Source: DAOUFU01 sp034429275
GTDB taxonomy: Bacteria > Chloroflexota > Anaerolineae > Aggregatilineales > Aggregatilineaceae
Reading direction: 5' to 3'
DNA: 21,434 bases
Assembly: GCA_034429275.1 (NCBI GenBank)
Contig: DAOUFU010000044.1
Coordinates: 1 to 21,434 of the forward strand
Shown: piece after piece, positions 7,220 to 14,465 of the stretch
Position numbering within the stretch: position 1 is the stretch's first letter
How the letters are laid out: each line of letters opens with the position of its first letter
Translations under genes and position numbers: made by a program
The notes under the pieces: generated by a model
Told to the model about the DNA's origin: nothing
The model's input: only the letters and a program-made list of their open reading frames with translations
The model's database searches: none

Positions 7220-7245
7220 CTAGCCTATCCCCGAAGTCGTGCCAA
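7217..7245 (-). promoter_or_regulatory. Promoter of mreB
   Basis: TTGGCA (7240-7245) and TAGAAT (7217-7222) on the minus strand, each 5 of 6 to consensus, are separated by exactly 17 bases. The expected start near 7210 gives a leader of about 110 bases to the ATG at 7100. Confidence 0.65.
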
Positions 7246-7261
7246 TAGCCGGTTGGCTCGC

Positions 7262-7723
7262 CTAATGAAGCTCGATTTCGCCGTTCTGATCCACCGTCTT
7301 GATCTGCTGCGCGGGCCGGTGCTCCATCCGAGTCCAGATTTTTGCCGCGATCTCGGCACGCCGCAGTTCCTGCGCCCCTGCCGCTCGCTCTTCGCTCGTG
7401 GTCGCTTCGGCCATCAACTGCTCGGCCCGCTCGCGTGCGGCCTTGATGCGCGCCTCGTCCAGCTCCAGCGCCGATTCAGCCGCATCCGCCAGCACGATCA
7501 CCTTGTCGGGCCGCACTTCGACCACGCCGCCGTACACCACGAAGCTCACGATATTGTCGCCTTCCACAATCCGCAGCTCGCCGAAGTTCAGCGTCGTCAG
7601 CAGCGGCGCATGATGCGGCAGCACGCCCATCTCGCCCTCGCGCCCAGGGATGATCACCATATCGGCCCGCTCGGTGTGATAAAGCTGTTGCACCTGCGAA
7701 ACCACATCAACTTCTAGTGGCAT
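7262..7723 (-). CDS. atpC: ATP synthase F1 subunit epsilon
   Basis: Central-stalk subunit that couples rotation to the catalytic head and can inhibit hydrolysis. It has 153 residues, slightly longer than the usual 130-140. The N-terminal beta sandwich (residues 1-85) shows MPLEVDVVSQ, GREGEMGVLPHHAPLLT and VYGGVVEV. The C-terminal helical hairpin (about 90-135) is rich in Ala, Arg and Glu (DEARIKAARERAEQL). A further tail of some 18 residues follows and looks unstructured. The start at 7723 has GAGGAG about 9 bases before it. It is the last gene of the atp operon, 32 bases after atpD, and is followed by the inverted repeat at 7185-7219. Confidence 0.96.
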   Translation of the reverse strand: MPLEVDVVSQVQQLYHTERADMVIIPGREGEMGVLPHHAPLLTTLNFGELRIVEGDNIVSFVVYGGVVEVRPDKVIVLADAAESALELDEARIKAARERAEQLMAEATTSEERAAGAQELRRAEIAAKIWTRMEHRPAQQIKTVDQNGEIELH

Positions 7724-7755
7724 AATGCTGCTCCTCGCGCCTGGTGGCGGCTCGC

Positions 7756-9195
7756 CTATCCCTTCGCCTGCTCTTCTTCATAGCGAGCAATCACGTCCTC
7801 AATCGGCCCGGCCATGTAGAAGTGCTGCTCCGGGATATGATCCACCTCGCCATCGAGAATCATGCGGAAGCCGCGCACCGTGTCCTTAATCGGCACGTAA
7901 CGCCCCTCGCGCCCTGTGAACTGCTCCGCCACGAACATCGGCTGGCTGAGGAAGAACTGCATCTTGCGCGCGCGTGTCACGATCTGCTTGTCGGTCTCCG
8001 AAAGCTCGTCCACGCCCAGGATCGCGATGATGTCCTGCAGGTCCTTATAGCGCTGGAGCACCTGCTGCACTTCGCGCGCGGTGTTGTAATGTTCCTCGCC
8101 CACCACCAGCGGATCAAGCACCCGGCTCGTGCTCGAAAGCGGATCCACCGCCGGGTAGATCGCCTGCGCCGCGATGGAGCGCTCCAGCGCCAGCGTGCCG
8201 TCCAGGTGCGCAAACACCGCCACCGGGGCCGGGTCCGAATAGTCGTCGGCGGGCACATACACCGCCTGCAGCGATGTGATCGACCCGGTCTTGGTGCTGG
8301 TGATGCGCTCTTGCAGGTCGCCCATTTCCTGCGCCAGGGTCGGCTGGTACCCCACCGCCGATGGCATACGCCCCAGCAGCGCCGACACTTCCGACCCGCT
8401 CAGCGAGAAACGGAAGATGTTGTCGATGAACAGCAGCACGTCGCGGCCCTGGTCGCGGAAGTATTCCGCCATCGCCAGGCCGCTCAACGCCACGCGCAGC
8501 CTCACCCCCGGCGGCTCGTTCATCTGCCCGAAGACCATCGCCGTCTGGCCGAGCACGCCGCTTTCTTCCATTTCGTAATAGAGCTGTGTCCCCTCGCGCG
8601 TGCGCTCGCCCACCCCCGCGAACACCGAGAACCCTTCGTGCTCTTTGGCGATCGAGCGGATCAGTTCCATGATCACCACCGTCTTGCCCACGCCCGCGCC
8701 GCCGAAGATGCCCGCCTTGCCGCCCTTGCGGAACGGCGCGATCAGGTCGATGACCTTGATGCCCGTCTCGAACATCTCTACCGCCGTAGCCTGTTCCTCG
8801 AAGGCCGGTGCAGCGCGGTGAATGGGGTAATACAGCTCAGCGTGCACATCGCCCTTGCCATCGATCGGCTGGCCCAGCACGTTGAAGATTCGCCCCAGCG
8901 CCGCCTCGCCCACCGGCACCATGATCGGCGCGCCCGTCGCATAGGCGGTCACCCCGCGCTGAAGGCCATCGGTGGCGTCCATCGCCACGCAGCGCACCCG
9001 GTTATCGCCGATCTGCTGCTGCACTTCCAGGATCAGGTCCTTCTTCCCGGCCACCGGCACCCGGATCGCGTGATAAATCTCCGGCAGTTTGCTCCCGGCA
9101 GGAAAGGCCACATCCACCACGCCGCCCAGAATCTGCGTGATCGTCCCCGCTACCTCTGTCTTGACTCGTGTCGCCATCTCTTTTGTCTGCTCCAT
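7756..9195 (-). CDS. atpD: ATP synthase F1 subunit beta (catalytic)
   Basis: Catalytic subunit of the F1 head, 479 residues. Walker A is GGAGVGKT at 165-172. The catalytic Glu is E197 in GERTREG. Walker B is LLFID at 254-258. The adenine-pocket Tyr lies in VGYQPTL near 282. The DELSEED region that contacts gamma reads DELSETD (396-402), with Thr for one acidic residue. Two starts are possible: ATG at 9195 (MEQTKEMATR) and ATG at 9177 (MATRVKTE). The second matches the length of most family members and has GGAG 12 bases upstream and AAGAG next to it; the first has no clear ribosome site, so 9177 is a serious alternative. The gap to atpG is 81 bases, the longest in the operon, and contains a hairpin. 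Everything needed for catalysis is present. Confidence 0.97.
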   Translation of the reverse strand: MEQTKEMATRVKTEVAGTITQILGGVVDVAFPAGSKLPEIYHAIRVPVAGKKDLILEVQQQIGDNRVRCVAMDATDGLQRGVTAYATGAPIMVPVGEAALGRIFNVLGQPIDGKGDVHAELYYPIHRAAPAFEEQATAVEMFETGIKVIDLIAPFRKGGKAGIFGGAGVGKTVVIMELIRSIAKEHEGFSVFAGVGERTREGTQLYYEMEESGVLGQTAMVFGQMNEPPGVRLRVALSGLAMAEYFRDQGRDVLLFIDNIFRFSLSGSEVSALLGRMPSAVGYQPTLAQEMGDLQERITSTKTGSITSLQAVYVPADDYSDPAPVAVFAHLDGTLALERSIAAQAIYPAVDPLSSTSRVLDPLVVGEEHYNTAREVQQVLQRYKDLQDIIAILGVDELSETDKQIVTRARKMQFFLSQPMFVAEQFTGREGRYVPIKDTVRGFRMILDGEVDHIPEQHFYMAGPIEDVIARYEEEQAKG

Positions 9196-9227
9196 GTTCT
9201 CTGGCCGTCAGCGTTGAGGAGTCGCCC

Positions 9228-9242
9228 CCGGCTGACAGCCGG
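9228..9242 (-). other. Hairpin in the atpG-atpD gap
   Basis: CCGGCT (9228-9233) and AGCCGG (9237-9242) form a 6-bp perfect stem with a 3-base loop, 33 bases before the upstream atpD start. No U-tract follows on the minus strand, so it is not a normal terminator. It could be a processing or stability element that sets the ratio between gamma and beta. Confidence 0.4.
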
Positions 9243-9276
9243 TCATAATCCACGCCTGGCCTGTGCGGCTCTCTCG

Positions 9277-10233
9277 CTAGTCTTCGCTCGCCTTCAGCGC
9301 CTCGACCCCACCGACGATGTCCAGAATCTCGCTGGTGATCGAAAGCTGACGCGCTTTGTTGTATTCCAGTTGCAGCACCCCACCCAGCGATTCAGCATTC
9401 TCCGAGGCGTTGCGCATCGCCACCATGCGCGCGCTGTGCTCGCTGGATAGGCTCTCGCGCACCGCCTGCAGAATCTGAAGCTGGGTCAGGCGCGGGATCA
9501 CTTCGTCCAGGATGGCCTTAGCCTCCGGTTCGTAGATATACGCCAGATTGCGCCGCGTCACTTCCGGGTCCGGCTCCACCAGTTCGAGGATCGCGCGGCT
9601 GTGCGCCTCAAACGGGCGCAGCGGCAGCAGCGGCAGCACGCGCGGCTGCTGCGTCATGGTGTTGATGAAATTGGTGTAAGCGACAAACACCTCATCTACC
9701 GCGCCGCTCATGAACTGGTCAAACAGGATGCGCGTCACCGGTACCACATCGCTCACATCCGGGTCAGCAGGCAGGTGCGAGAATTCCGCCACCAGCCGCT
9801 GATCCTTCAGGAACGCCGGGGCGTCTTCGCGCAATTCCTGCGCACGCATCCAGCGCCGGATCATATCGCGCCCCTTGCGCCCCACCGTGATCCAATCCAC
9901 CGGCTGCCCGTAATATTCGACAAACCGGATCGCCCGTCGGACAATGTTCGTGTTATACGCCCCTGCCAGCCCGCGATCCCCGGTGATCAGCAGCACCGCG
10001 ATTCGCTCCACCTTGTCCGGCACGGTCAGCAGGGGGTGCAGCGCCGTCCGCTGGTTCTGCGCCGCCACATTGACCAGCATTTCATACGCATACTGCGCAT
10101 ACGCCCGGCTGGAGAGCACCGCCGCCTGGGCCTTGCGCACACTCGACGCCGAGACTGCCTCCAGGGCGCGCGTCACCTGGTTGATGTTGCGCACCGAGTT
10201 GATCCGGCGTCTGATTTCGCGCGTTGATGGCAT
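9277..10233 (-). CDS. atpG: ATP synthase F1 subunit gamma
   Basis: Rotating central-stalk subunit, 318 residues, slightly above the common 285-300. The N-terminal coiled-coil helix is typical (STREIRRRINSVRNINQVTRALEAVSASSVRKAQ region). The middle Rossmann-like part has LITGDRGLAGAYN near residue 80. The C-terminal helix is the most conserved end (ARMVAMRNASENA, LEYNKARQLSITSEI, ILDIVGG, EAL). The ATG at 10233 is chosen because GAGAGGAGC lies about 9 bases before it and the family start follows; the frame continues 28 codons further upstream through low-complexity sequence. It lies 34 bases after atpA and is part of the same transcript. Confidence 0.97.
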   Translation of the reverse strand: MPSTREIRRRINSVRNINQVTRALEAVSASSVRKAQAAVLSSRAYAQYAYEMLVNVAAQNQRTALHPLLTVPDKVERIAVLLITGDRGLAGAYNTNIVRRAIRFVEYYGQPVDWITVGRKGRDMIRRWMRAQELREDAPAFLKDQRLVAEFSHLPADPDVSDVVPVTRILFDQFMSGAVDEVFVAYTNFINTMTQQPRVLPLLPLRPFEAHSRAILELVEPDPEVTRRNLAYIYEPEAKAILDEVIPRLTQLQILQAVRESLSSEHSARMVAMRNASENAESLGGVLQLEYNKARQLSITSEILDIVGGVEALKASED

Positions 10234-10267
10234 TGCTTCCGCTCCTCTCGCCTGTTCCGGCGCAGCG

Positions 10268-11797
10268 TTACGCCGTTTGCTCGGCGAGTTGCTCCCACGT
10301 CGCGTTGAACTCGTCAATCGCCTTGACCATCGTCGCGTCGATCTCGTCGGTCAGCGCATAATCGGCGGCAATCACCTGCTGCTCCAGGTCCGGGTAATGA
10401 CTGTGCAGATAGGTCAGGAACTGCTCTTCCCACGCCTTAACCTGGGCCACCGGCACCTGGTCGAGCTTACCGCGCGTCGCAGCCGTCAGCAGCACGACCT
10501 GGTCCACCAGCGGCAGCGGCTGGTACTGGGGCTGCTTGAGGATTTCCTGCAGGCGCATCCCGCGATCGAGCTGCTGTTGAGTTGCCTTGTCCAGGTCGGA
10601 GCCGAACTGCGCGAACGCGGCCAGGCTGCGGAACTGGGCCATCTCGCCGCGCAAACGCCCCGCCACCCGGCGAATGATCCGGCGCTGCGCATCGCCACCC
10701 ACCCGGCTCACGCTCAGGCCCGTATTGATGGCCGGGCGAATGCCCGCGTAGAACAGGTCGCTTTCCAGGTAGATCTGCCCATCGGTGATCGAAATCACGT
10801 TGGTGGGAATATAGGCCGAAACGTCGCCCAACAGGGTTTCGATGATCGGCAGCGCCGTCAGGCTGCCCCCACCCTTTTCAGCAGAAAGCTGGGCCGCGCG
10901 TTCGAGCAGGCGGCTGTGCAGGTAGAACACATCGCCCGGATACGCCTCGCGCCCCGGCGGGCGACGCAGCAGCAGCGAAACCTGCCGGTACGCCCACGCG
11001 TGCTTGGAGAGGTCGTCATAGACGATCAGCGCGTCCTGCCCCTTCTCCATGAAATATTCGCCCATCGCGCAGCCCGCATAGGGCGCGATATATTGGAGCG
11101 CCGCCGGGTCCGACGACGACGCCACCACTACAATCGTGTGATCCATCGCGCCGTAGGATTCCAGCGTGGCGACCACCTGGGCCACCTGCGCGCGCTTCTG
11201 GCCGATGGCAACATAAATGCAGATCAGGTCTTTGCCCTTCTGGTTGATGATCGTGTCCAGCGCGATGGCCGTCTTGCCCGTCTGCCGGTCGCCGATGATC
11301 AGCTCGCGCTGCCCTCGCCCGATCGGGAACATCGCGTCAATCGCGCGGATACCCGTCTGCACCGGGCGGCTGACGTTCTGGCGCTCGATCACACCGGGGG
11401 CGATCCGCTCCACCGGGTAATATTCGCTCGCCTGGATCGGCCCCTTGCCGTCAATCGGGCGGCCCAGCGTGTCCACCACTCGCCCGATCATCGCATCGCC
11501 CACCGGCACCGAGATGATACGCCCTGTGCCGCGGACTTCGAACCCCTCGCTGATGTCGGTGTATTCACCCATGATGATCACGCCGACATTGTCTTCTTCG
11601 AGGTTGAATGCAATGCCCATGACGCCGTTTTGGAACTGCACCAGTTCCTGCGCGCGCACGTTGTCCAGCCCCTCAACACGGGCGATGCCGTCGCCCACCT
11701 CGATCACCGTGCCCACATCGACGGCCCGCAGATCGCGCTCAAAACCCTTAATTTGCTCCAGTAAACCTTTAGTAATGTCTTGGGTCAGTTCCGCCAT
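10268..11797 (-). CDS. atpA: ATP synthase F1 subunit alpha
   Basis: Non-catalytic nucleotide-binding subunit of the F1 head, 509 residues, normal length. Walker A is GDRQTGKT at 169-176. The arginine-finger segment reads SVSRVGGDAQ, where most proteins have a small residue (Ala or Ser) at the Asp. FAQFGSDLDKATQQQL and the C-terminal helical domain are typical. The ATG at 11797 has GAGGAG about 10 bases upstream. It is the first gene of the operon. Immediately upstream is a leader and promoter (11906-11934), not atpH. In most bacteria the delta gene (atpH) and the Fo genes precede atpA; here proC does, so delta and Fo must be encoded elsewhere. Expression is likely governed by the Rex-like site at 11900-11917. 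Confidence 0.97.
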   Translation of the reverse strand: MAELTQDITKGLLEQIKGFERDLRAVDVGTVIEVGDGIARVEGLDNVRAQELVQFQNGVMGIAFNLEEDNVGVIIMGEYTDISEGFEVRGTGRIISVPVGDAMIGRVVDTLGRPIDGKGPIQASEYYPVERIAPGVIERQNVSRPVQTGIRAIDAMFPIGRGQRELIIGDRQTGKTAIALDTIINQKGKDLICIYVAIGQKRAQVAQVVATLESYGAMDHTIVVVASSSDPAALQYIAPYAGCAMGEYFMEKGQDALIVYDDLSKHAWAYRQVSLLLRRPPGREAYPGDVFYLHSRLLERAAQLSAEKGGGSLTALPIIETLLGDVSAYIPTNVISITDGQIYLESDLFYAGIRPAINTGLSVSRVGGDAQRRIIRRVAGRLRGEMAQFRSLAAFAQFGSDLDKATQQQLDRGMRLQEILKQPQYQPLPLVDQVVLLTAATRGKLDQVPVAQVKAWEEQFLTYLHSHYPDLEQQVIAADYALTDEIDATMVKAIDEFNATWEQLAEQTA

Positions 11798-11837
11798 TGG
11801 TCTTCGTTCTCCTCGCAGCCGGGTTACAGCAGGACAT

Positions 11838-11858
11838 CACCGGCGCGGCTCGCCGGTG
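11838..11858 (-). other. Hairpin in the atpA 5' leader
   Basis: CACCGGCG (11838-11845) pairs perfectly with CGCCGGTG (11851-11858) over a 5-base loop, about 40 bases before the atpA start codon. With the promoter at 11906-11934, the leader is about 100 bases and also holds a GC-rich inverted segment near 11878-11896. There is no U-tract, so this looks like a leader structure and not an attenuator. Confidence 0.5.
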
Positions 11859-11899
11859 CAGATCACCTGTGGGAGGGCGGCGGGTCACACCGCCATGCA

Positions 11900-11917
11900 T
11901 TGTTAAGAATAGAACAA
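11900..11917. promoter_or_regulatory. Candidate Rex operator over the atp promoter
   Basis: On the plus strand TTGTTAA-GAAT-AGAACAA; the outer ATTGTT/AACAAT arms (11899-11918) are perfectly inverted. Compared with the known Rex form TTGTTAA-N4-TTAACAA, 12 of 14 defined positions match: left half 7/7, right half 5/7. The site covers the -10 box of the atp promoter, where a bound repressor would block polymerase. A rex gene lies at 13618-14250. Confidence 0.6.
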
Positions 11918-11934
11918 TCAACCGAAAAAAACAA
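11906..11934 (-). promoter_or_regulatory. Candidate promoter of the atpAGDC operon
   Basis: On the minus strand TTGTTT (11929-11934) and TATTCT (11906-11911), each 4 of 6 to consensus, stand 17 bases apart in a markedly AT-rich patch (11899-11960). The expected start is near 11899, about 100 bases before the atpA ATG. The proC terminator lies just upstream, so the operon appears to have an independent promoter. Confidence 0.5.
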
Positions 11935-11980
11935 AAAATTATGAGACTTTTTCTTGAGTCAAGCGAGGAATCAAGCGAAA

Positions 11981-12006
11981 GGGGCGCTGTCAACCACCAG
12001 CGCCCC
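11981..12006 (-). terminator. Intrinsic terminator of proC
   Basis: GGGGCGCTG (11981-11989) and CAGCGCCCC (11998-12006) form a perfect 9-bp GC-rich stem with an 8-base loop. It begins 7 bases after the proC stop and is followed on the minus strand by TTTCGCTT, a short U-rich tail. Confidence 0.78.
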
Positions 12007-12013
12007 GTACCGG

Positions 12014-12883
12014 CTACCGGCCTTCGCCGTTGTCGTCAGGATGTCGTCCCGCCAGCCGCGAGACCTTGTGCCCCCCGCCCAGCCCAATGCTGCGCTGGTA
12101 CGCCGCCCAGATCGCCCGCGATACCACCGTGCGCATTCCGCCTTTTTCCAGTTGATATATCGCTTCGGCAGAGGTACCGCCGGGGCTGGTCACCTGGTTG
12201 CGCAGCATCGCCGGGTGATCGCCCGACTGCGCGGCATATTCCACCGACCCGCGCATCGTCTGGATCACCAGCTTTTCCGCGATATGCCGCGAGAACCCCA
12301 GGTGAACCCCCGCATCGATCATCGCTTCCATGAACATGAACACATAGGCTGGCCCGGTGCCGCTGAGCGCCGTCGCCATGTCCAGGTAATCCTCGTCCGT
12401 GACGAAGATTTCCTCACCGAGTGCCCCCAGCAGCAGCCGCGCCTGCTCGCGCTGCGCGGCGGGAACCTCCGGCGTCGCCGTCCACACGCTCATGCCCATG
12501 CCGATCCGGGCCGGGGTATTCGGCATCACGCGCACCACGCACGCATTCGCCAGTCCATCGGCGATCATGCGGATCGACGCGCCTGCCACAATGCTCAGGA
12601 TCAACGAGCAGCTTCGCGCGCCCCCGCGCACTTCGGGCAACACTTCGGGCAGCACCTGCGGCTTGACCGAGAGAATCAGGATATCGGCTTTGGTAGCCGC
12701 GTCCACGTTGTTAGTGGTATGCAGCACGCCGTACCGCGCGGTGAGCTGCTGCCCGCGATCCTCGCGCGGGTCGGCGGCAATCACCCGCCCAGGGTCGATC
12801 AACTGCTGCGAGACCAGCCCGTTGATCATGGCCTCCGCCATGTTGCCGCTGCCGATGAATGCGATGGTCACATTGTCAAACAT
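12014..12883 (-). CDS. proC: Pyrroline-5-carboxylate reductase
   Basis: Last step of proline synthesis: reduces 1-pyrroline-5-carboxylate to proline with NAD(P)H in the cytoplasm. It has 289 residues, slightly over the usual 265-275 because of a short polar C-terminal tail (SRLAGRHPDDNGEGR). The N-terminal Rossmann motif is FIGSGNMAEAMINGL (9-23), followed by SVKPQ and the signature VMPNTPARIGMGMS. The C-terminal dimer and active-site domain has LSGTGPAYVFMFMEAMIDAG and QVTSPGGTSAEAI. The ATG at 12883 has CAGGAG about 9 bases before it. A weak promoter may be TCGACA (13043-13048) with TAGTGT (13020-13025) on the minus strand, 17 bases apart. The gene lies alone between the vanZ-like gene and the atp operon, and its terminator separates it from atp. 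The 12884-13099 gap holds no gene I can support. Confidence 0.96.
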   Translation of the reverse strand: MFDNVTIAFIGSGNMAEAMINGLVSQQLIDPGRVIAADPREDRGQQLTARYGVLHTTNNVDAATKADILILSVKPQVLPEVLPEVRGGARSCSLILSIVAGASIRMIADGLANACVVRVMPNTPARIGMGMSVWTATPEVPAAQREQARLLLGALGEEIFVTDEDYLDMATALSGTGPAYVFMFMEAMIDAGVHLGFSRHIAEKLVIQTMRGSVEYAAQSGDHPAMLRNQVTSPGGTSAEAIYQLEKGGMRTVVSRAIWAAYQRSIGLGGGHKVSRLAGRHPDDNGEGR

Positions 12884-13099
12884 TGGTTATGCTCCTGAGC
12901 AGGATTACTGCGGCCATGTCGCTGGCCATCTATGCGCGTCAGGTGATCGCCGCGCAGCCGTCAAGGTCAGGCTGGCGCGCGGTGTTACGCTGGAATCGCT
13001 GCGATCAAGCAGCACTTCTACACTAGCGCATCACGCCTGTGCTGTCGAACCCTGGTTCCGGGCGTGGCTCGTTTTCGCCCGGCAGTTGAGGTATCACCC

Positions 13100-13600
13100 A
13101 TGAAGCCTGTCATCTGGCTCCGCCTGCGTCGCGGGGCGCTCCTGTGGGGACCCGTCTTCCTCGTGATGCTCGCCATCTTCATCGCGTCGGCGCAGCCCGG
13201 CATCGATCCCGCCAACCGCCCCACCGGTTCGGTGCGCGTCTCCGGCCTGATGCCGTTCTTGCCCGGCCAGTGGGACGTTTTGCTCAAAAAAAGCGGTCAC
13301 ATCGTCGCCTATGCGGCGTTGGGCCTGCTGCTGGTGCGCGCCCTTCACCGCTCGCACATCCGGCTCACCCGCGCCTGCCTGCTCGCCGCGCTGATCGCCA
13401 TGAGCTACGCGGCCACCGACGAGCTGCACCAGGCATTCGTGCCCTATCGCGGTTCCTCAGTGATCGATCTGGGTATCGATCTCGTCGGCGTCACCGTCGG
13501 CATCCTGCTGGCTCACCGTGCGCTGACTCGCCACTCTCACCCGGAATCAATACGCGCCCCCCACTGGGAGCGCGCGATGCCGTCCTCTCGCAGCCGCTGA
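13100..13600 (+). CDS. VanZ-like family membrane protein
   Basis: Small integral membrane protein of 166 residues with a VanZ-like domain. VanZ itself gives low-level teicoplanin resistance; most family members have no defined role, so resistance should not be assumed. Four hydrophobic segments are visible at about 14-32, 66-82, 91-105 and 122-139. Family blocks are KKSGHIVAYAALG (63-75), ATDELHQAFVPYRGSS (105-120) and DLGIDLVGVTVG (123-134). The ATG at 13100 is chosen because GAGG lies 8 bases upstream; the frame continues upstream without a ribosome site. The C-terminal 20 residues are polar. It converges on rex with only 17 bases between the stops and no obvious terminator. Confidence 0.88.
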   Translation: MKPVIWLRLRRGALLWGPVFLVMLAIFIASAQPGIDPANRPTGSVRVSGLMPFLPGQWDVLLKKSGHIVAYAALGLLLVRALHRSHIRLTRACLLAALIAMSYAATDELHQAFVPYRGSSVIDLGIDLVGVTVGILLAHRALTRHSHPESIRAPHWERAMPSSRSR

Positions 13601-13617
13601 GACGGCCCTTCCTTGCA

Positions 13618-14250
13618 TCATTTGCCGCGTTCCAGGTAATACGTCATGTGCTGAAGATGGGCCACCGGGTCGATATACTGCACCTGGACCTCCGGCGGCA
13701 CGGCCAGCGTGATCGGCGCGTAATTCAGGATTGCCCGCACCCCGGCCAGCACCAGTTGGTTCGCCACCGCCTGGGCCGCTTCCGCAGGCACCGCGATCAT
13801 CGCCACCTGCACGCCCAACTGCCGGACCTCGGTCTCGATCTCTTCGACAGGTTTGATCACCACCTGCCCGATCCGCTCGCCCACTTTGGCCGGGTCGTTA
13901 TCAAACAACGCGGCCACGTAGTAACCGCGCGGCTGGAACCCCTTATAATGGGCCAGTGCGCGCCCCAGGTCGCCCACCCCCACTATCGCTACCGCCCACT
14001 GGCGGTCAACCTGCAAAATCTGCCGAATCTGGTCGTGCAGGTATTCGACGTTGTAACCCGTCCCCTGCTTGCCAAATTCGCCGAAGTGCGACAGGTCTTT
14101 GCGGATTTGTGCCGAACTGATCCCCAGGCGCTCGCCCAGTTCGTGCGACGAGGTGTATTCTCGCCCCTCTTGCAGCATCCGGCTAAGCGCGCGCACATAA
14201 ATGGGTAGCCGGCCAATGACGATATCTGGAATCTCTGGTCCGCTTCTCAT
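13618..14250 (-). CDS. rex: Redox-sensing transcriptional repressor Rex
   Basis: Dimeric repressor that binds operator DNA when NADH is low and releases it when NADH rises, controlling respiration and fermentation genes. It has 210 residues, normal for Rex. The N-terminal winged helix (about 10-65) includes the signature SAQIRKDLSHFGEFGKQGTGY. The Rossmann domain starts with VGVGDLGRAL (90-99), followed by YVAALFDNDP and the segment NYAPITLAVP near residue 175. The ATG at 14250 follows GGGGAGGAAG at a rather long spacing (about 14 bases from GAGG). The promoter candidate at 14372-14400 gives a leader of about 115 bases in which CGGCAGC (14288-14294) and GCTGCCG (14320-14326) could pair. A plausible target in the window is the atp operon (site at 11900-11917). 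Confidence 0.96.
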   Translation of the reverse strand: MRSGPEIPDIVIGRLPIYVRALSRMLQEGREYTSSHELGERLGISSAQIRKDLSHFGEFGKQGTGYNVEYLHDQIRQILQVDRQWAVAIVGVGDLGRALAHYKGFQPRGYYVAALFDNDPAKVGERIGQVVIKPVEEIETEVRQLGVQVAMIAVPAEAAQAVANQLVLAGVRAILNYAPITLAVPPEVQVQYIDPVAHLQHMTYYLERGK

Positions 14251-14371
14251 CTAGGCGTGTGCTTCCTCCCCATCAAAGCCGCAGCACCGGCAGCGAGCAG
14301 TCTTCTGTGCCCCGGTCCTGCTGCCGAAGATCTCATCATCATAGCTGTTCACCGACTGCCGAAACATGACA

Positions 14372-14400
14372 ATATTAGCACGGTTCGATCACCAATACAA
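14372..14400 (-). promoter_or_regulatory. Candidate promoter of rex
   Basis: On the minus strand TTGTAT (14395-14400) and TAATAT (14372-14377), 17 bases apart, sit in the AT-rich middle of the rex/amidase divergent gap. No good Rex operator is visible there, so autoregulation is not supported from the sequence. Confidence 0.45.
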
Positions 14401-14450
14401 CGGCAGAGGAACCTATTACACGCGGCACCGCCCCCACCCGTCTCCGAATC

Positions 14451-14459
14451 TGCTATCAT
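14451..14459 (+). promoter_or_regulatory. Extended -10 promoter of the amidase, predicted leaderless start
   Basis: TGC-TATCAT is an extended -10 (TG-N-TATAAT with one mismatch). The A of the ATG at 14466 is 7 bases past the -10 hexamer, the usual +1 position. No ribosome site fits in the 6-base gap (AGGGGC abuts the ATG), so the mRNA would begin at the start codon. The -35 position (CCCCCA) is not recognisable, as expected for an extended -10 promoter. Confidence 0.5.
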
Positions 14460-14465
14460 AGGGGC

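Noticed and set aside
7744..9450. 568-codon open frame on the plus strand opposite atpD
   Set aside because: Antisense shadow of atpD with His/Arg-rich composition, no ribosome site and no family match.
9944..11764. 606-codon open frame on the plus strand opposite atpA
   Set aside because: Antisense to a fully conserved atpA; a product of high GC and codon bias. It is rich in His, Arg and Gln and shows no known domain.
12884..13099. Small genes in the proC / vanZ-like divergent gap
   Set aside because: Frames here have no ribosome site, no domain and overlap promoter-like sequence.
14346..14366. Possible Rex site (TGTTCAC ... GAAACA) in the rex promoter region
   Set aside because: Half-sites do not match each other well and the spacing is 7 instead of 4, so autoregulation by Rex is not supported.
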